From contig NC_035436.2 of assembly GCF_002127325.2 (NCBI RefSeq), forward strand, positions 83,883,716 through 83,947,715: a stretch of DNA of 64,000 nucleotides, given 5' to 3'. Shown here one piece after another: positions 48,527-59,292 of this stretch (positions are counted from its first letter, which is position 1; each line of letters begins with the position of its first letter). Below the pieces are notes generated by a model. The model was not told where the DNA came from. It worked only from the letters and a program-made list of their open reading frames with translations, and ran no database searches. A program made the translations under genes and the position numbers. The DNA comes from Helianthus annuus. Lineage: Eukaryota > Streptophyta > Magnoliopsida > Asterales > Asteraceae.

Positions 48527-51500
48527 TTAAGTTCTACTTCTAGTTGCAGGGGTCTTGGGGAATAAATGTGGGTACTTGGCCTTCATGCGATCCTCACGTT
48601 CCCACGTGAATTATGGGCCGTGTCGCGTATTCCATCGAACTTTGACGAGTTTGACACTACTCCGGCGTGTTTTGTTAACCTTCCAATCCATAACCTCAAC
48701 CGGTTCCTCAACAAAGTGGAGTGTGTCATCGATATGAACCTCGTCAGCAGGAATGACAACTGTCTCTTGAGTTGGGCTCTTCTTCAGGTTCGATACATGG
48801 AATGTATCGTGAACACCATTAAGTTCAGCAGGTAAGTCCAATTTGTATGCTACAAGCCCAATCCTTTGCAGGATTCTGAAAGGACCAATGTAACGCGGAT
48901 TCAGCTTCCCACGCTTTCCAATGCGTGCCACACCCTTCCAGGGTGAAACCTTTAACAAAACCATATCCCCGACTTGAAATTACAAAGGTTTCCTTCTTTG
49001 GTTTGCGTAGCCTTTCTGTCTGTCGCGAGCTGCCTCGATGCATTTTCGAATTTGAAAGATCTTGTCTGTTGTTTCTTGAATCATTTCGGGGCCAACCAGC
49101 TGTCTATCACCCGCATCAGCCCAGCATAGCGGTGATCGACACTTTCGTCCATAAAGAGCTTCAAATGGTGCTGCTCCAATGCTGGTGTGGTAGCTGTTGT
49201 TGTACGAAAATTCGACCAAGGGTAAGTGTTTGTCCCAGCTACCACCCAGGTCCATTACACATGCTCTCAGCATATCTTCCAATGTTTGAATTGTTCTTTC
49301 ACTCTGGCCGTCCGTTTGTGGATGAAACGCTGTACTCAGGTTTAACTGAGAACCAAATGCTTCTTGGAAGGACTGCCAAATCCTTGATACGAAGCGTCCA
49401 TCTCTATCAGAGATAATCGAGAGAGGCACTCCATGACGTGCAACAATCTCCCTCATGTATATTTCAGTGAATTTACTCGTGTTGTCCTTTTCCTTGATCG
49501 GCAGGAAGTGCGCAGACTTTGTCAGTCGGTCTACAATTACCCAAATTGTATCATGGCCCTTGGGCGTCTTTGGCAATTTCGTTATGAAGTCCATGGAAAT
49601 CTGTTCCCATTTCCATTGGGGTATTACAGGTTGTTGCAGGAGACCTGAAGGCTTCTGGTACTCGGCTTTGACCTTGGCGCAAGTTAAACATTTGCCAACA
49701 TATACTGCGACATTGCCTTTCATCCTAGGCCACCAATAGAAATCCTTAAGATCTTGGTACATTTTATCCGCTCCTGGATGTATCGAGTATTGTGACTTGT
49801 GAGCCTCATCGAATATAACCTTCCTCAATCCTCCAAACAAAGGAACCCAAATTCGATTCATGAAACACAATGTTCCTTCCTTGTTTGGCTCTAACTGTTT
49901 CTCCATCCCACGGAGATACTCATCCTCGATATTCCTTTCTTTCAAGGCCTATCTCTGCGCGGCACGAATTCGCAACGAGAGGTCTGCCTGGACAATCATT
50001 TCTAAGGCCCTAACCCTTATGGGCTTAATCCTTTCTTTTTGACTTAGGGCGTCAGCAACTACATTCGCCTTTCCTGGGTGATACTTGATTTCACAGTCGT
50101 AGTCATTCAACAGCTCAACCCAGCGTCTCTGTCTCATGTTAAGTTCCTTTTGATCAAATATGTGCTGTAAACTCTTGTGATCAGTGAAGATTGTACATCT
50201 CGTTCCATACAGATAGTGTCGCCAGATCTTCAATGCGAACACTACGGCGCCTAATTCCAGGTCATGCGTGGTGTAGTTCTTCTCGTGAACCTTCAGTTGG
50301 CGTGAGGCATAGGCTATGACCTTCTGTCGCTGCATCAACACGCAGCCTAAACCCTGACGCGAGGCGTCACAATATACCATGAAGTCGTCCGTGCCTTCGG
50401 GTAGAGCTAAAATCGGTGCGTCACAAAGCTTGTTCTTCAACAACTGAAACGCTTCTTCTTGTTTGTCGCTCCAATCAAACTTCTTGTCCTTTTGCGTGAG
50501 TGTGGTCAGAGGTTGAGCGATTTTAGAAAAATCCTCAATGAATCTGCGATAATACCCAGCCAAACCTAAGAATGGCCGAATCTCGGTTGGCGTTTTCGGA
50601 ATCTCCTAGCTCTTGATCGCCTCGATCTTGGTGGGTTCCACATGGATTCCATTTCCATTGACTACATGTCCAAGAAACTGGACTTCGCGTAACCAAAACT
50701 CACATTTCGAGAACTTAGCATACAACTTCTCCTTCTTAAGCAGCTCTAGGATAGCTCTCAAGTGTTGCTCGTGTTCTTCCTTCGTCTTCGAGTAGATCAA
50801 AATATCATCGATGAATACGATTACAAACTTGTCGAGGTACGGCTTGCAGACTCGGTTCATCAAATCCGTGAAAACTGCTAGAGAGTTTGTTAACCCAAAT
50901 GGCATAACCAGAAACTCGTAATATCCATATCGAGTTCTAAAAGCAGTTTTGGGAATACTTTCCTCTTGTATTCTCAACTGGTGATAACCTGATCTTAGAT
51001 CGATCTTTGAGTAGAAACTCGAACCTTGTAGTTGATCGAACAGGTCATCGATCCTTGGCAAGGGATATCTATTCTTGACAGTCAACTTGTTGAGCTCGCG
51101 GTAGTCTATACACATATGAAAGCTACCATCCTTCTTCTTAACGAACAAAACTGGAGCTCCCCAAGGTGAGAAGCTTGGTCTGATGAATCCTTTATCTAAC
51201 AGCTCTTGGAGTTGCGTTGACAGCTCTTGCATCTCTGAAGGTGCAAGTCGATAGGGTGCCTTAGCCACAGGCGCGGCGCCTGGAACTAAGTCAATGTGAA
51301 ACTCGACTTGTCTTGGAGGCGGCAATCCTGGTAAGTCTTCTGGAAAGACTTCAGGATATTCCTTCACAACAGGAATGTCTTCGATCTTGGGCTCAGCGGC
51401 TTCCTTATCCACGATGTGTGCCAAAAAGGCAACACATCCTTTCCTCAAACACTTCCTAGCTTTCAAGCAGCTAATGATCCTCAATGGCGTATTGCGCTTT

Positions 51501-53119
51501 TCTCCATGAACTACAATCGTCTCCCCATCGGCCATTGGGATGCGGATGGTCTTCTCGTGACAAACCACTTCGGCTTTGTTGCTAGACAGCCAATCCATCC
51601 CTATTACCACGTCGAAGCTTCCCAACTCGACTGGCAGTAGGTCTAGCGTAAATTCGTGACCTCCCAGTTCTATCACGCATCCCCGGATGACTTCACCCGT
51701 TTCCACTAGTTTCCCATTTGCCAATTCAATAGAGTACGGAACGTCTAACTTACTAGTGGCCTATCCAAGTATGTTCTTAAATTCTAACGATACGAAACTA
51801 TAGTCGGCACCAGTATCAAAAAGAACAGACGCATAGCGTTGATTTATAGGGAACGTACCAGTGACAACATTCGGATCTTGGCGCGCTTCCCTCGCACCAA
51901 TGTTAAAAACTCGGCCTTACACTTGATTTAGCTTTGGGCATTCCCTTTTGAAGTGCCCAACGTCCCCGCAGTTGTAGCATCCTGGCCCTCGGCCATTCCC
52001 ATTACCATTTCCGTTACGATTTCCGTTTGTTCCCAGGTTACCAACTTGATTCGGGGCATTCCCACGATTTCCGTTTCCCCCATCATTTCCTTGCGGCCTG
52101 TTTCCATTACCCCGGTTGTTGTTATTGTAACCCCTTTGACCACCTTGGCCTGATCCAGCCCAACACGTCTCCTTTGAATGGCCCGTCTTCCCGCAAGATT
52201 CGCATTTCCTGAGTCGGCACGGGCCGGGATGACGGAACTGACATGTACCACACTTGGGCAAAGTGCCCATGTAACCTTTTCCCCTGTTTTCATCACCAGT
52301 CTTGGCCCTGGCCGGTGTGTTTGATTCACTTCTCTTGCTACCACTGCTGGTTCCTTGCTTGAAGTTGGAAAACTTCCATTTGTTTTCCCCCGACGACTCC
52401 ACATGAGTCTCTTTCTTTTTCTAATCATCCTTTGAAAACTTGTTTAGCCTGATGGCTTCTTCAGTCAGCGAGATGCTCAAATCGATGGCTTCAGTAATGG
52501 TTGCTGGTTTCGATGTTGTGACCATACTCATGATCTGGGGTGCTAATCCCCAGATGAAACGTTCCACGCGCTTGAATTCGGGCGTGACCATGTACGACAC
52601 TACATGGGACAGATCATGAAACCTTTGAACATACTCAGCGATTTTTGGTCCTTCCATCCTTAGGTTCCAAAATTCGGTTTCCAATCTCTGGCTCTCAGCT
52701 TTGGAGCAATACTTCTTGCGCATCAGCTCTTTCAATTCAGCCCAAGTCATGGCGTATGCTGCAGCCTCTCCTAGTGTTTGAACTTGAAGATTCCACCATG
52801 ATAGGGCACCATCTGTAAAGAGCCCAGTGATGTATGTAACTTGTTGTCCCGGTGCACATTTGCTCATTCTTATTGTCGTCTCCGTCTTTTCAGTCCAACG
52901 AGTGAAAGCCACGGCACCTCCAGTGCCATCAAAGTTTTGCGGCTTGCAATCTAAGAATTGCTTGAAAGTACACCCATTCAGAGGGTTGTTGTTGTTGTTG
53001 TTCGACATGTTTCCGCTTGAGTCTTCTTGAGAAGCAGCATATTGTGCAATTGCGGCAGCGATGATTCCTTGCAGTTCAGCCTGGTTAGTCGGCATGCGTG
53101 TGTCACGTCGTGGAGGCAT
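48527..53119 (-). pseudogene. E6 gag-pol polyprotein with seven in-frame stops, no frameshift
   Basis: The frame starts at ATG 53119 (MPPRRDTRMPTNQAELQGII) and ends at the TAA 48529-48527, 1531 codons. All segments share one frame, interrupted by stops at 52421, 51917, 51761, 50606, 49949, 48980 and 48611 (lowest base of each). Domains remain legible in order: gag; CX2CX4HX4C knuckles (one at about 51940-51980); protease DTGAD at 51803-51817; RT with FIDDIL at about 50800-50830; RNase H with CDAS near 50375; integrase with DFITKLP near 49585, SDRDGRF near 49405 and DGQSERT near 49305; RYIGPF; chromodomain (about 48570-48720). It is the same lineage as E1 and E4. It cannot make functional polyprotein. 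Confidence 0.92.
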
Positions 53120-53478
53120 TTTCTAGAGGATGTGCCATATTGGTCAGGTCATAGTAAGTATGATAATCATACGTATATGTAGTAACATTCATCATTCACA
53201 TAACATCTCATGTCATAATTATAACAAATAATCAACAATGCATGGATTTAAAAGACTTGCGATTTAAGTTTCATAAGCAAACCACCAATACAGTTTCACA
53301 ATTTCACCATATGTCAAAATATACTAAGGGCTACATCACCCTTGTCTGAGTACAATAAATCAAAAACCAAAATCGTGGTCTCAAAAAGGTCTTCATAATC
53401 ATGGCTCTAGCGCTGTCTTCCCACTAAGAATAGCCGGTCTGTAGAAGATCTGAAATCCCTGTTGCCCCGAGTATATCC
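53120..53478 (-). other. Spacer between extra ORF and gag in E6
   Basis: About 360 bp, AT-rich, with no ORF. If ORF and gag are translated from one RNA, this spacer would have to be bridged by re-initiation, splicing or a separate transcript; no splice site stands out clearly enough to call. Confidence 0.5.
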
Positions 53479-54972
53479 CTAAGCTAGCGGTGGAGGAGGA
53501 GGTGGAAAACGAGAGAAAATCAATCCGCACAACTGCACCAAATCCTCCTCAAGTGCATAGGCAAAGCGCAACACGAAAGCAACCTGTCGATCGAGAGGGA
53601 GGAAATGAACGTCTGAATCATGAGACAATGGAAAGGAAGTGTGCAATGCTGAAAACTGAGTCTGACAGGGACAGTGAGGATGTGGAGCTCTCTCCAACCG
53701 CTGGACACATCGTCTCAAGGCGTCCCGCTGTAACTGCAGTGACGTGAGTGTGTCCTCTACAGAGTATCTGTCATGGAAGGGATGATAAGGGTCGGATACA
53801 GGCATGACATGGGGTGCTGACCATGGGGATGGTTCACCTATCGGGGCTGAAATCGGAAGTGTAATGTGTGGGGTAAATGCAAACTGTGAAGTGATATGGG
53901 GAAACTGGGTCTCGAAAGGTGCAGAAAATGACACTGGTGAAACAAAATCTGGATAAGGGACCTGCGGTAACAACTGGCTATCCTCTAGCATGAATGGGGT
54001 GTGGGCGAAGGACTGACTCAACGATCCCTCCCCAGGTTGGGGCGGAGGAATGTCCTGAAGGAAAGTGATAGGAAGGTCAGTACCATAGGTACCAGATGTG
54101 GATGGAGGAAACAAGGGAGCATCGAGTGGTACAGTGATAGGTGTGGGTGGGGGAGTGACTGGGACTACGTACGGAGGGTAGTCGTCCTCCACAATCCACA
54201 CATTGCTGGAGTTAGCGTACCTCGGGTCAATGTGGGTAGCAAACGGTGCCAGGTCATCAAAAATAGCCATGGGATCGGGTATGGGTGCTATATCTGGTAT
54301 CTCAACAGCTGGTGGTGCAACAACGGGTGCATCAATGACAGGAACAGGGTCAATGGCAAGAACGGGCTCGGAAGTGAATGGAGCGGGCTGATAATCAGCA
54401 AGTATGGCAGGAATCGGATCATCTGGAGGAACAGGAGCCTCAGCAGGCTGCTCCAACTCCATCTTCTCTTCAGCGTCCATGCGAGGAATGTAACCGAGTC
54501 CCAACAGTGGGATATGAGAAGCTATCGACTCAAAGGAACCTGAAGCGGACGAATCAGACTGAACCTCCATATCAGGAAGCTCGACCATGGGAACAATAGG
54601 ATCAACAACTGGGATATCAACATGCGGAACACCGTCCTCCACCGGGGCCCCACCATCCTGGTCTCCCTCCGGGGAACCCTCGATGAGCAGGTCGATGTCA
54701 CCATCGGGTAATGCGTCGAGAGGTTGTTCCTCAAAGGGAACTGCAGCGAAGGGGAGAGGGGCAGGGATTGGAACAAGGGGTAGGTCCTCTCCTGGTGGGC
54801 CGTCAGCTAAGGGTACATCATCTCCGAAGATCGGTAGGGCAAAAGGCTGAAAGTCATCTTCATCGGTGCTCGTGGTGTCTGAGGTGTAAACTCCCGAATC
54901 GGTAGCCATCTCGTCAGAGGTAAAAGTCCTCGGGTCACTCGCGTCGGATACTCCACTACCGGATGATGCCAT
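53479..54972 (-). CDS. E6 extra ORF: acidic, Pro-rich protein between primer site and gag
   Basis: 497 codons from the ATG at 54972 (MASSGSGVSDASDP); the frame is open 24 codons further to 55044 with a hydrophobic start, which I consider untranslated leader. Layout: residues 1-40 Ser/Thr/Asp-rich and acidic (TSTDEDDFQPFALP); 40-330 Pro/Asp/Val-rich low complexity (DPVPVIDAPVVAPPAVEIPD); 330-410 Pro/Phe/Ser; 410-440 a heptad-like helix (DTLTSLQLQRDALRRCVQRL); then HPHCPCQTQF and a second helix (LDRQVAFVLRFAYALEEDLV) before a FPPPPPPLA end. No known enzyme motif. Similar acidic leaders occur in annotated Asteraceae gypsy polyproteins (from memory). Sense-oriented and intact, unlike gag-pol beside it. 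Function unknown; an accessory Gag-like or RNA-binding partner is conjecture. Confidence 0.75.
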   Translation of the reverse strand: MASSGSGVSDASDPRTFTSDEMATDSGVYTSDTTSTDEDDFQPFALPIFGDDVPLADGPPGEDLPLVPIPAPLPFAAVPFEEQPLDALPDGDIDLLIEGSPEGDQDGGAPVEDGVPHVDIPVVDPIVPMVELPDMEVQSDSSASGSFESIASHIPLLGLGYIPRMDAEEKMELEQPAEAPVPPDDPIPAILADYQPAPFTSEPVLAIDPVPVIDAPVVAPPAVEIPDIAPIPDPMAIFDDLAPFATHIDPRYANSSNVWIVEDDYPPYVVPVTPPPTPITVPLDAPLFPPSTSGTYGTDLPITFLQDIPPPQPGEGSLSQSFAHTPFMLEDSQLLPQVPYPDFVSPVSFSAPFETQFPHITSQFAFTPHITLPISAPIGEPSPWSAPHVMPVSDPYHPFHDRYSVEDTLTSLQLQRDALRRCVQRLERAPHPHCPCQTQFSALHTSFPLSHDSDVHFLPLDRQVAFVLRFAYALEEDLVQLCGLIFSRFPPPPPPLA

Positions 54973-55054
54973 GGTGTCTGTAACACAACCACAACATATG
55001 CACACAAATAAGGTAAGCATGTAAACAATTAACAATGAAATCATGTATGCATCC

Positions 55055-55295
55055 TAGTCTTCCCAGACTATCCCACCCAATCTCTAAGACTGAATTCCCT
55101 AGTCTCTCAGACTAACTCCCTGGCCTCTAAGACCAACCTCCCAGTCTCTAAGACTAACTCCCTAGCCTCTAAGACCAACCTCCCAGTCTCTAAGACTCAA
55201 ATTTTCCCCCCAGCCTCTAAGGCTATACTTCCCCAATCTCTAAGATTGAATCCCTCAGTCTCTAAGACTGAAATCTCCCTCAGTCTCTAAGACTG
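55055..55295 (-). repeat. Array of eleven short covarying hairpins in E6 leader
   Basis: Each unit is a 5-6 bp stem around a CTA (sense TAG) or similar loop, on average every 24 nt: TAGTCT/AGACTA at 55055, CAATCT/AGACTG 55078, TAGTCT/AGACTA 55100, TGGCCT/AGACCA 55121, AGTCT/AGACT 55143, TAGCCT/AGACCA 55163, AGTCT/AGACT 55185, AGCCT/AGGCT 55212, CAATCT/AGATTG 55234, CAGTCT/AGACTG 55256 and 55281. Substitutions on one side are mostly matched on the other or give G-U pairs in the sense RNA. Located between primer site and extra ORF. Confidence 0.75.
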
Positions 55296-55469
55296 ATACA
55301 AAAATTTTGAAAACAAATGTATTTGTGCCCTTTTGTTTGTAAAAATGTTTGTGCCCTGGATCTGGACTTTTAGTGTATGCAAAGGTAAAAACGTTTGAAA
55401 ACATTTTCGTGAGAGCCCTAGTGATCATAGTCTAGACACGAGAAGGAATCCTAGTTCGCTATGATCGAG

Positions 55470-55481
55470 GCTCTGATACCA
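55470..55481 (-). other. E6 primer binding site (tRNA-iMet)
   Basis: The minus strand reads TGGTATCAGAGC three bases from the LTR edge at 55485. Confidence 0.92.
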
Positions 55482-55484
55482 AGC

Positions 55485-58400
55485 TGTCACACCCTGGCTT
55501 CTGCGGAAGCGTGGGTTTATTTGGTGTGACTTCTTAATACCATAGCAACAATCACAACATGCTATATGATAAAAAAAACATATGATGTTCATCCATTAAG
55601 ATAGTTAAAAATGCATAACATATTGTCTAAAAAAAACATCAACCACAATATGCGTTATAAAACATGACTTGTTTAAAATGAGTTCATAAGACTCGACGAA
55701 AAGCTACCAACGACACAAGGATTGAGACATGCAACTCGTCCAGGAAAGAGTTAGACTTCCCAACCCGACGACTCCGGATGACATCCTTATTAAGTACGCA
55801 GTTTTGCCTAATCATGCAACACTTGCCAGATCCCACTTAATTCCCTGAAATACATGTAGTTTAAAAAGTCAACAAAAAGGTTGAGTGAGTTCATGTGTAA
55901 GTCTGTGTGTATAAACCGTTTAATATGTCTGTAAGTAAAAATAGTCCCTGGTATGTAGCAATAAGGAAAAATGATCACCATTGGGTTGCAAATCCAATAG
56001 TATATGTGAATGATGCAGGAAGACTCAAACCTAGCAAATTTGTCTCCGGTGTGAAGACATAGTCACCACTATGGGCCCCCGGCCTCATGGGTGTGGGCTC
56101 GCTACACCCAAATAGATCTATCACTCATGTCCCGTGGTCCTACGATGAGGATTAATGGCCTTAAGTGTCATGCCCACCACTCACTTGATCGCGTAATAAA
56201 AACCCTTCTTAAGCTAACAATGCCATGTATAAAATGTCTGAAATAATTTGTAAACATGTATTCCACCGCCGAAGTATAAAACCGAAAGCAGTAAAGGAAT
56301 AGGGGGTCATGAACTCATCGTAGTGCGTCTTGACTCGAATCTTAACTCTTTCCGCTACACGACAACCTACAACGTACTAATGTCTATTAGACGAACGGGC
56401 CGTGCCTTGGCTTAGAGTTTAGTGTTTTGATTTGCGTTACTTAGGTATTATTTTGTTAAAACAATAATAATTATATTAACTTAACTATCGTCCTTAGAAA
56501 AATAGTTAGACAACTATTTCGTATCTATTTTTCTCAAATATTTTAGTAAGTGTTCGGATTTTCGGAAAATTTCGGCAGAGTCTCCTCTGTAAATAGAGAT
56601 GTCCATGCTTAAATAGCATATCATTTTCTTTTACCTATATCCAATAGTTCATTTTTCAATAACCAAACTGACATATCGACAAACAAAACGTTACTTACTT
56701 TATTTCAGCTTCATTACTCAAAACCGGACTGTCTTCGAGGATTTTTATAAAATAGTTAACCTTTCCTAAAGATTACCAAATTTTTACAAAATATCGTATA
56801 TGTTCCGAAATTTATTGTGTAAAAATATCAAAGTCCAGTTCATTACCCATATTTTATAGAATATCATTTTCTCGACTGCAATCAGATTTGTTACTTTCTG
56901 ATTGCAGTTTACGGAAATATTCACTAAAAATTAACCATAAGTCCGTTTGACGAAATTCCAGTTGGAGGGTCGTCCTGACAACGGTGCCCATCTACTGTAA
57001 AAATTCCATGAGTCGGTTTCACTCAGGTTTCAGGTTATGAGTTCGAAAACAACACACTTTTTCTGCAGTAAAAATGCAGCTTGAGCTGCTGTCCAAAAAT
57101 AGTCTTTTAAAAATAGTAAACGGTCTCGAAAAATTACGATTCCAGTGCCATTTGTTTAGTTATTCCAAAATACACATTTTAGGCTTTAGAAAATCGGTTT
57201 TTCGATTTAAAATGGTCCTGTTACAGCCTGTTGAAGTTGGCTGGAAATTCCACTCAGCAACCTGTTTACATTGTAGAAGTGACTAAAAACGCGTAAACAA
57301 GGACCCTAACCATGGTTTATTGATGAACAAATGTTAAAACTTCAATCGTGCTTTAACCAACCCTAAACCATCCAGATTTCAACTTCCCACAACCTTTTTA
57401 TATATGGTTTTTATGCAGAAAGTTAAGTCCAACATTTTAGTGTTTTAGCTTTTGTGTGTCATGAACATTCAAACAAATCATAACAAGAACAAGATGGAAC
57501 AAGGGTATGAAGGGACTTACTACTAGCACAAGGCTAGGGTAGTAATCTTAGGACAAGATGATGGTGAAATGTTGGTGACAAAGGCTTGAATCAAGCTTCC
57601 TCGAGAACCCTTCAATCTTGCACTTCTATGGAGAACCTCAAGCTTGAAATGAGAGCTTTTTGTGAAGAAAATGGAGGATGTGAAGGATGGTGGTGATGGA
57701 ATCGGTTATGGAGAGAGGGGGGGGGTGTGTGCCGAAAATAAGAGGGAGGAGGGAGGAGGTTGGGTGTAATCTTTGTAATGATGATGATCTTCTTGGAAAC
57801 ATGCATCCTCCAACCCTAAGGTCATCATTGCCTAACTCTTGGCCAATAAGAGTTAAGATTGCAATATCAAAAATCTAAACAAAATATATTTACTAATCAT
57901 GGCAGAAAAATCGGTTGGGGGGGGGGTAAAATGTAAATTTTTGTAATTAGTAGGTAATAAGTTAGAAGGTTAAGGGTATTTTCAAGTATAGTGGGTGTAT
58001 GTCATATTAACATGGTGTATAGGGATTTTGGTGACCATAAATAATTTAAAATGATAAAATAATATTTCTAACAATATTTTCATGTCTCGGGTAATGTTTG
58101 GTTGTTCGGTTTCGCATCGTTCCGTTAAAGCGTTTAATTGTCCCGTATAGCGTCTTTTGTGCATCTTTTTGTAACGAAATTAATTCCAACACTTAGGAAA
58201 GTGTCCAGGACCATTTAGTCAATACTCTGTATAATATGAGTGTGTTAAAAGCTGATTTGTTACTAAAAGTGCGGAATTCTGTAATCAAATTGCGTTTTAG
58301 GCACTTTCCGGCACTCAAACTATCACCTAGTGACATAGTCTTATGGTCCTCACTTCCCTACACTCCATACTGGTGTAGTGTTTTATCTCTGGCCCATACT

Positions 58401-58672
58401 GGCCTAAAAATAGTATCTGTCTAAGTGCTGGCATTGTCAGCATGCGTCGGATTTATCTGCTCATTGTGCTAACTGTGCTTTGTGCATCAGGTCTGTCACT
58501 AAGAGTCTGTATGAAATAATTGGAGTGACTGTATGTAAAGAATGCACATGTATGTATGTAATGTGAGTCAGTAAGCAGTTTTAAAGCGTCAGATGTAATC
58601 AAGAACAGTCATTAAGCACACAATTAGGGTTAATTAATTTGTACAGTACCTGTAATTATGCGGGTTGTCACA
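55485..58672 (-). repeat. E6 right LTR (sense 5' LTR)
   Basis: 3188 bp, matching 45305-48492 with scattered substitutions and a G-run length change near 57910. It ends GGGTTGTCACA followed by the TTTGG duplication. Confidence 0.93.
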
Positions 58673-59292
58673 TTTGGTTTGACGGAGTAAAAACAGACTG
58701 ATAGTAAAAGGGCGTGTCAGATTTTAGGGAAAATATATGAGAATCAACATTTAACCCGGCCTGTGTTGACCCGTTACACATTGTGTCTGACCCACCCAAG
58801 CAACAGGTATCAAGTAATTAACTAATTATATTTGTTGCAGTGCCAACTTACTATCAAACTCATTCATACCCATAGTGATTCTTGCTAATGTAGAATACTG
58901 TTTCCACCCATCAGTTTTATTATACCATATTATATAATATAGGTATTGCAGTAAATATGTTTATACTCACCAAGAAAAACCGTAATTGCAGGAAAATGGG
59001 GAACATGACGAGTTTGATGAGGATTCAGACTCAGATTATGATTGATGAATGAATATGTTGCTTTTGACCTCGTAGAGATTCTATTTAGTTGTCACAAGTA
59101 TTTTGTACAGTGAGGTATTCAAACGTGTCTTCTGGAACTAAGTGCATGTAAATCATTCTCTGTGTAGATTGAAGAAAAATAGAACCTGAACACAAATGCG
59201 AGTTTTTGTTGATAAAGGTTTATGTTGCTATCATCTGTTAATGAAACCAATAGAGTATATTGTAATGGTTATTGGGAATCAATACAACGATC

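Larger units (their letters stand above)
45305..58672 (-). mobile_element. E6: chromovirus with extra ORF upstream of gag, minus strand, nested in T2
   Basis: It is flanked by TTTGG at 45300-45304 and 58673-58677. The LTRs 45305-48492 and 55485-58672 are both 3188 bp and very similar by eye. In sense (minus) order: 5' LTR, tRNA-iMet primer site (55481-55470), leader with hairpin array, 497-codon extra ORF (54972-53479), gag-pol (53119-48527, seven stops), polypurine tract, 3' LTR. The element recently transposed but its gag-pol is now disabled, whereas the extra ORF is intact. Confidence 0.93.
44317..59045 (+). pseudogene. Captured HMG-box (HMGB-like) gene remnant, split by E6
   Basis: Four phase-0 exons with GT-AG borders can be read: 44317-44373 (EDFRKEFQEQNLDVKSMRE), 44489-44533 (ISKACGEKWKTMTYE), 45162-45242 (EKV, stop, YYDVAT, stop, QRAEFEKALADYAKRK) and 58992-59045 (ENGEHDEFDEDSDSDYD then TGA). 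In order they follow an HMG-box DNA-binding domain (the KACGEKWKTMTYEEK core is diagnostic) and an acidic C-terminal tail, as in plant HMGB architectural chromatin proteins; resemblance to the HMGB14 type is from memory. Stops at 45171-45173 and 45192-45194 show it is not functional. E6 sits in the intron between the last two exons. Retained introns point to DNA-level capture. Confidence 0.7.

Noticed and set aside
53490..54905. ORFs of 60-180 codons on the plus strand
   Set aside because: They are antisense shadows of the 497-codon ORF of E6, whose composition and sense orientation fit better.
55055..55295. CRISPR-like array
   Set aside because: Short palindromic units with similar spacing, but this is a plant retrotransposon leader; units vary by compensating changes and spacers are not unique fixed-length inserts.
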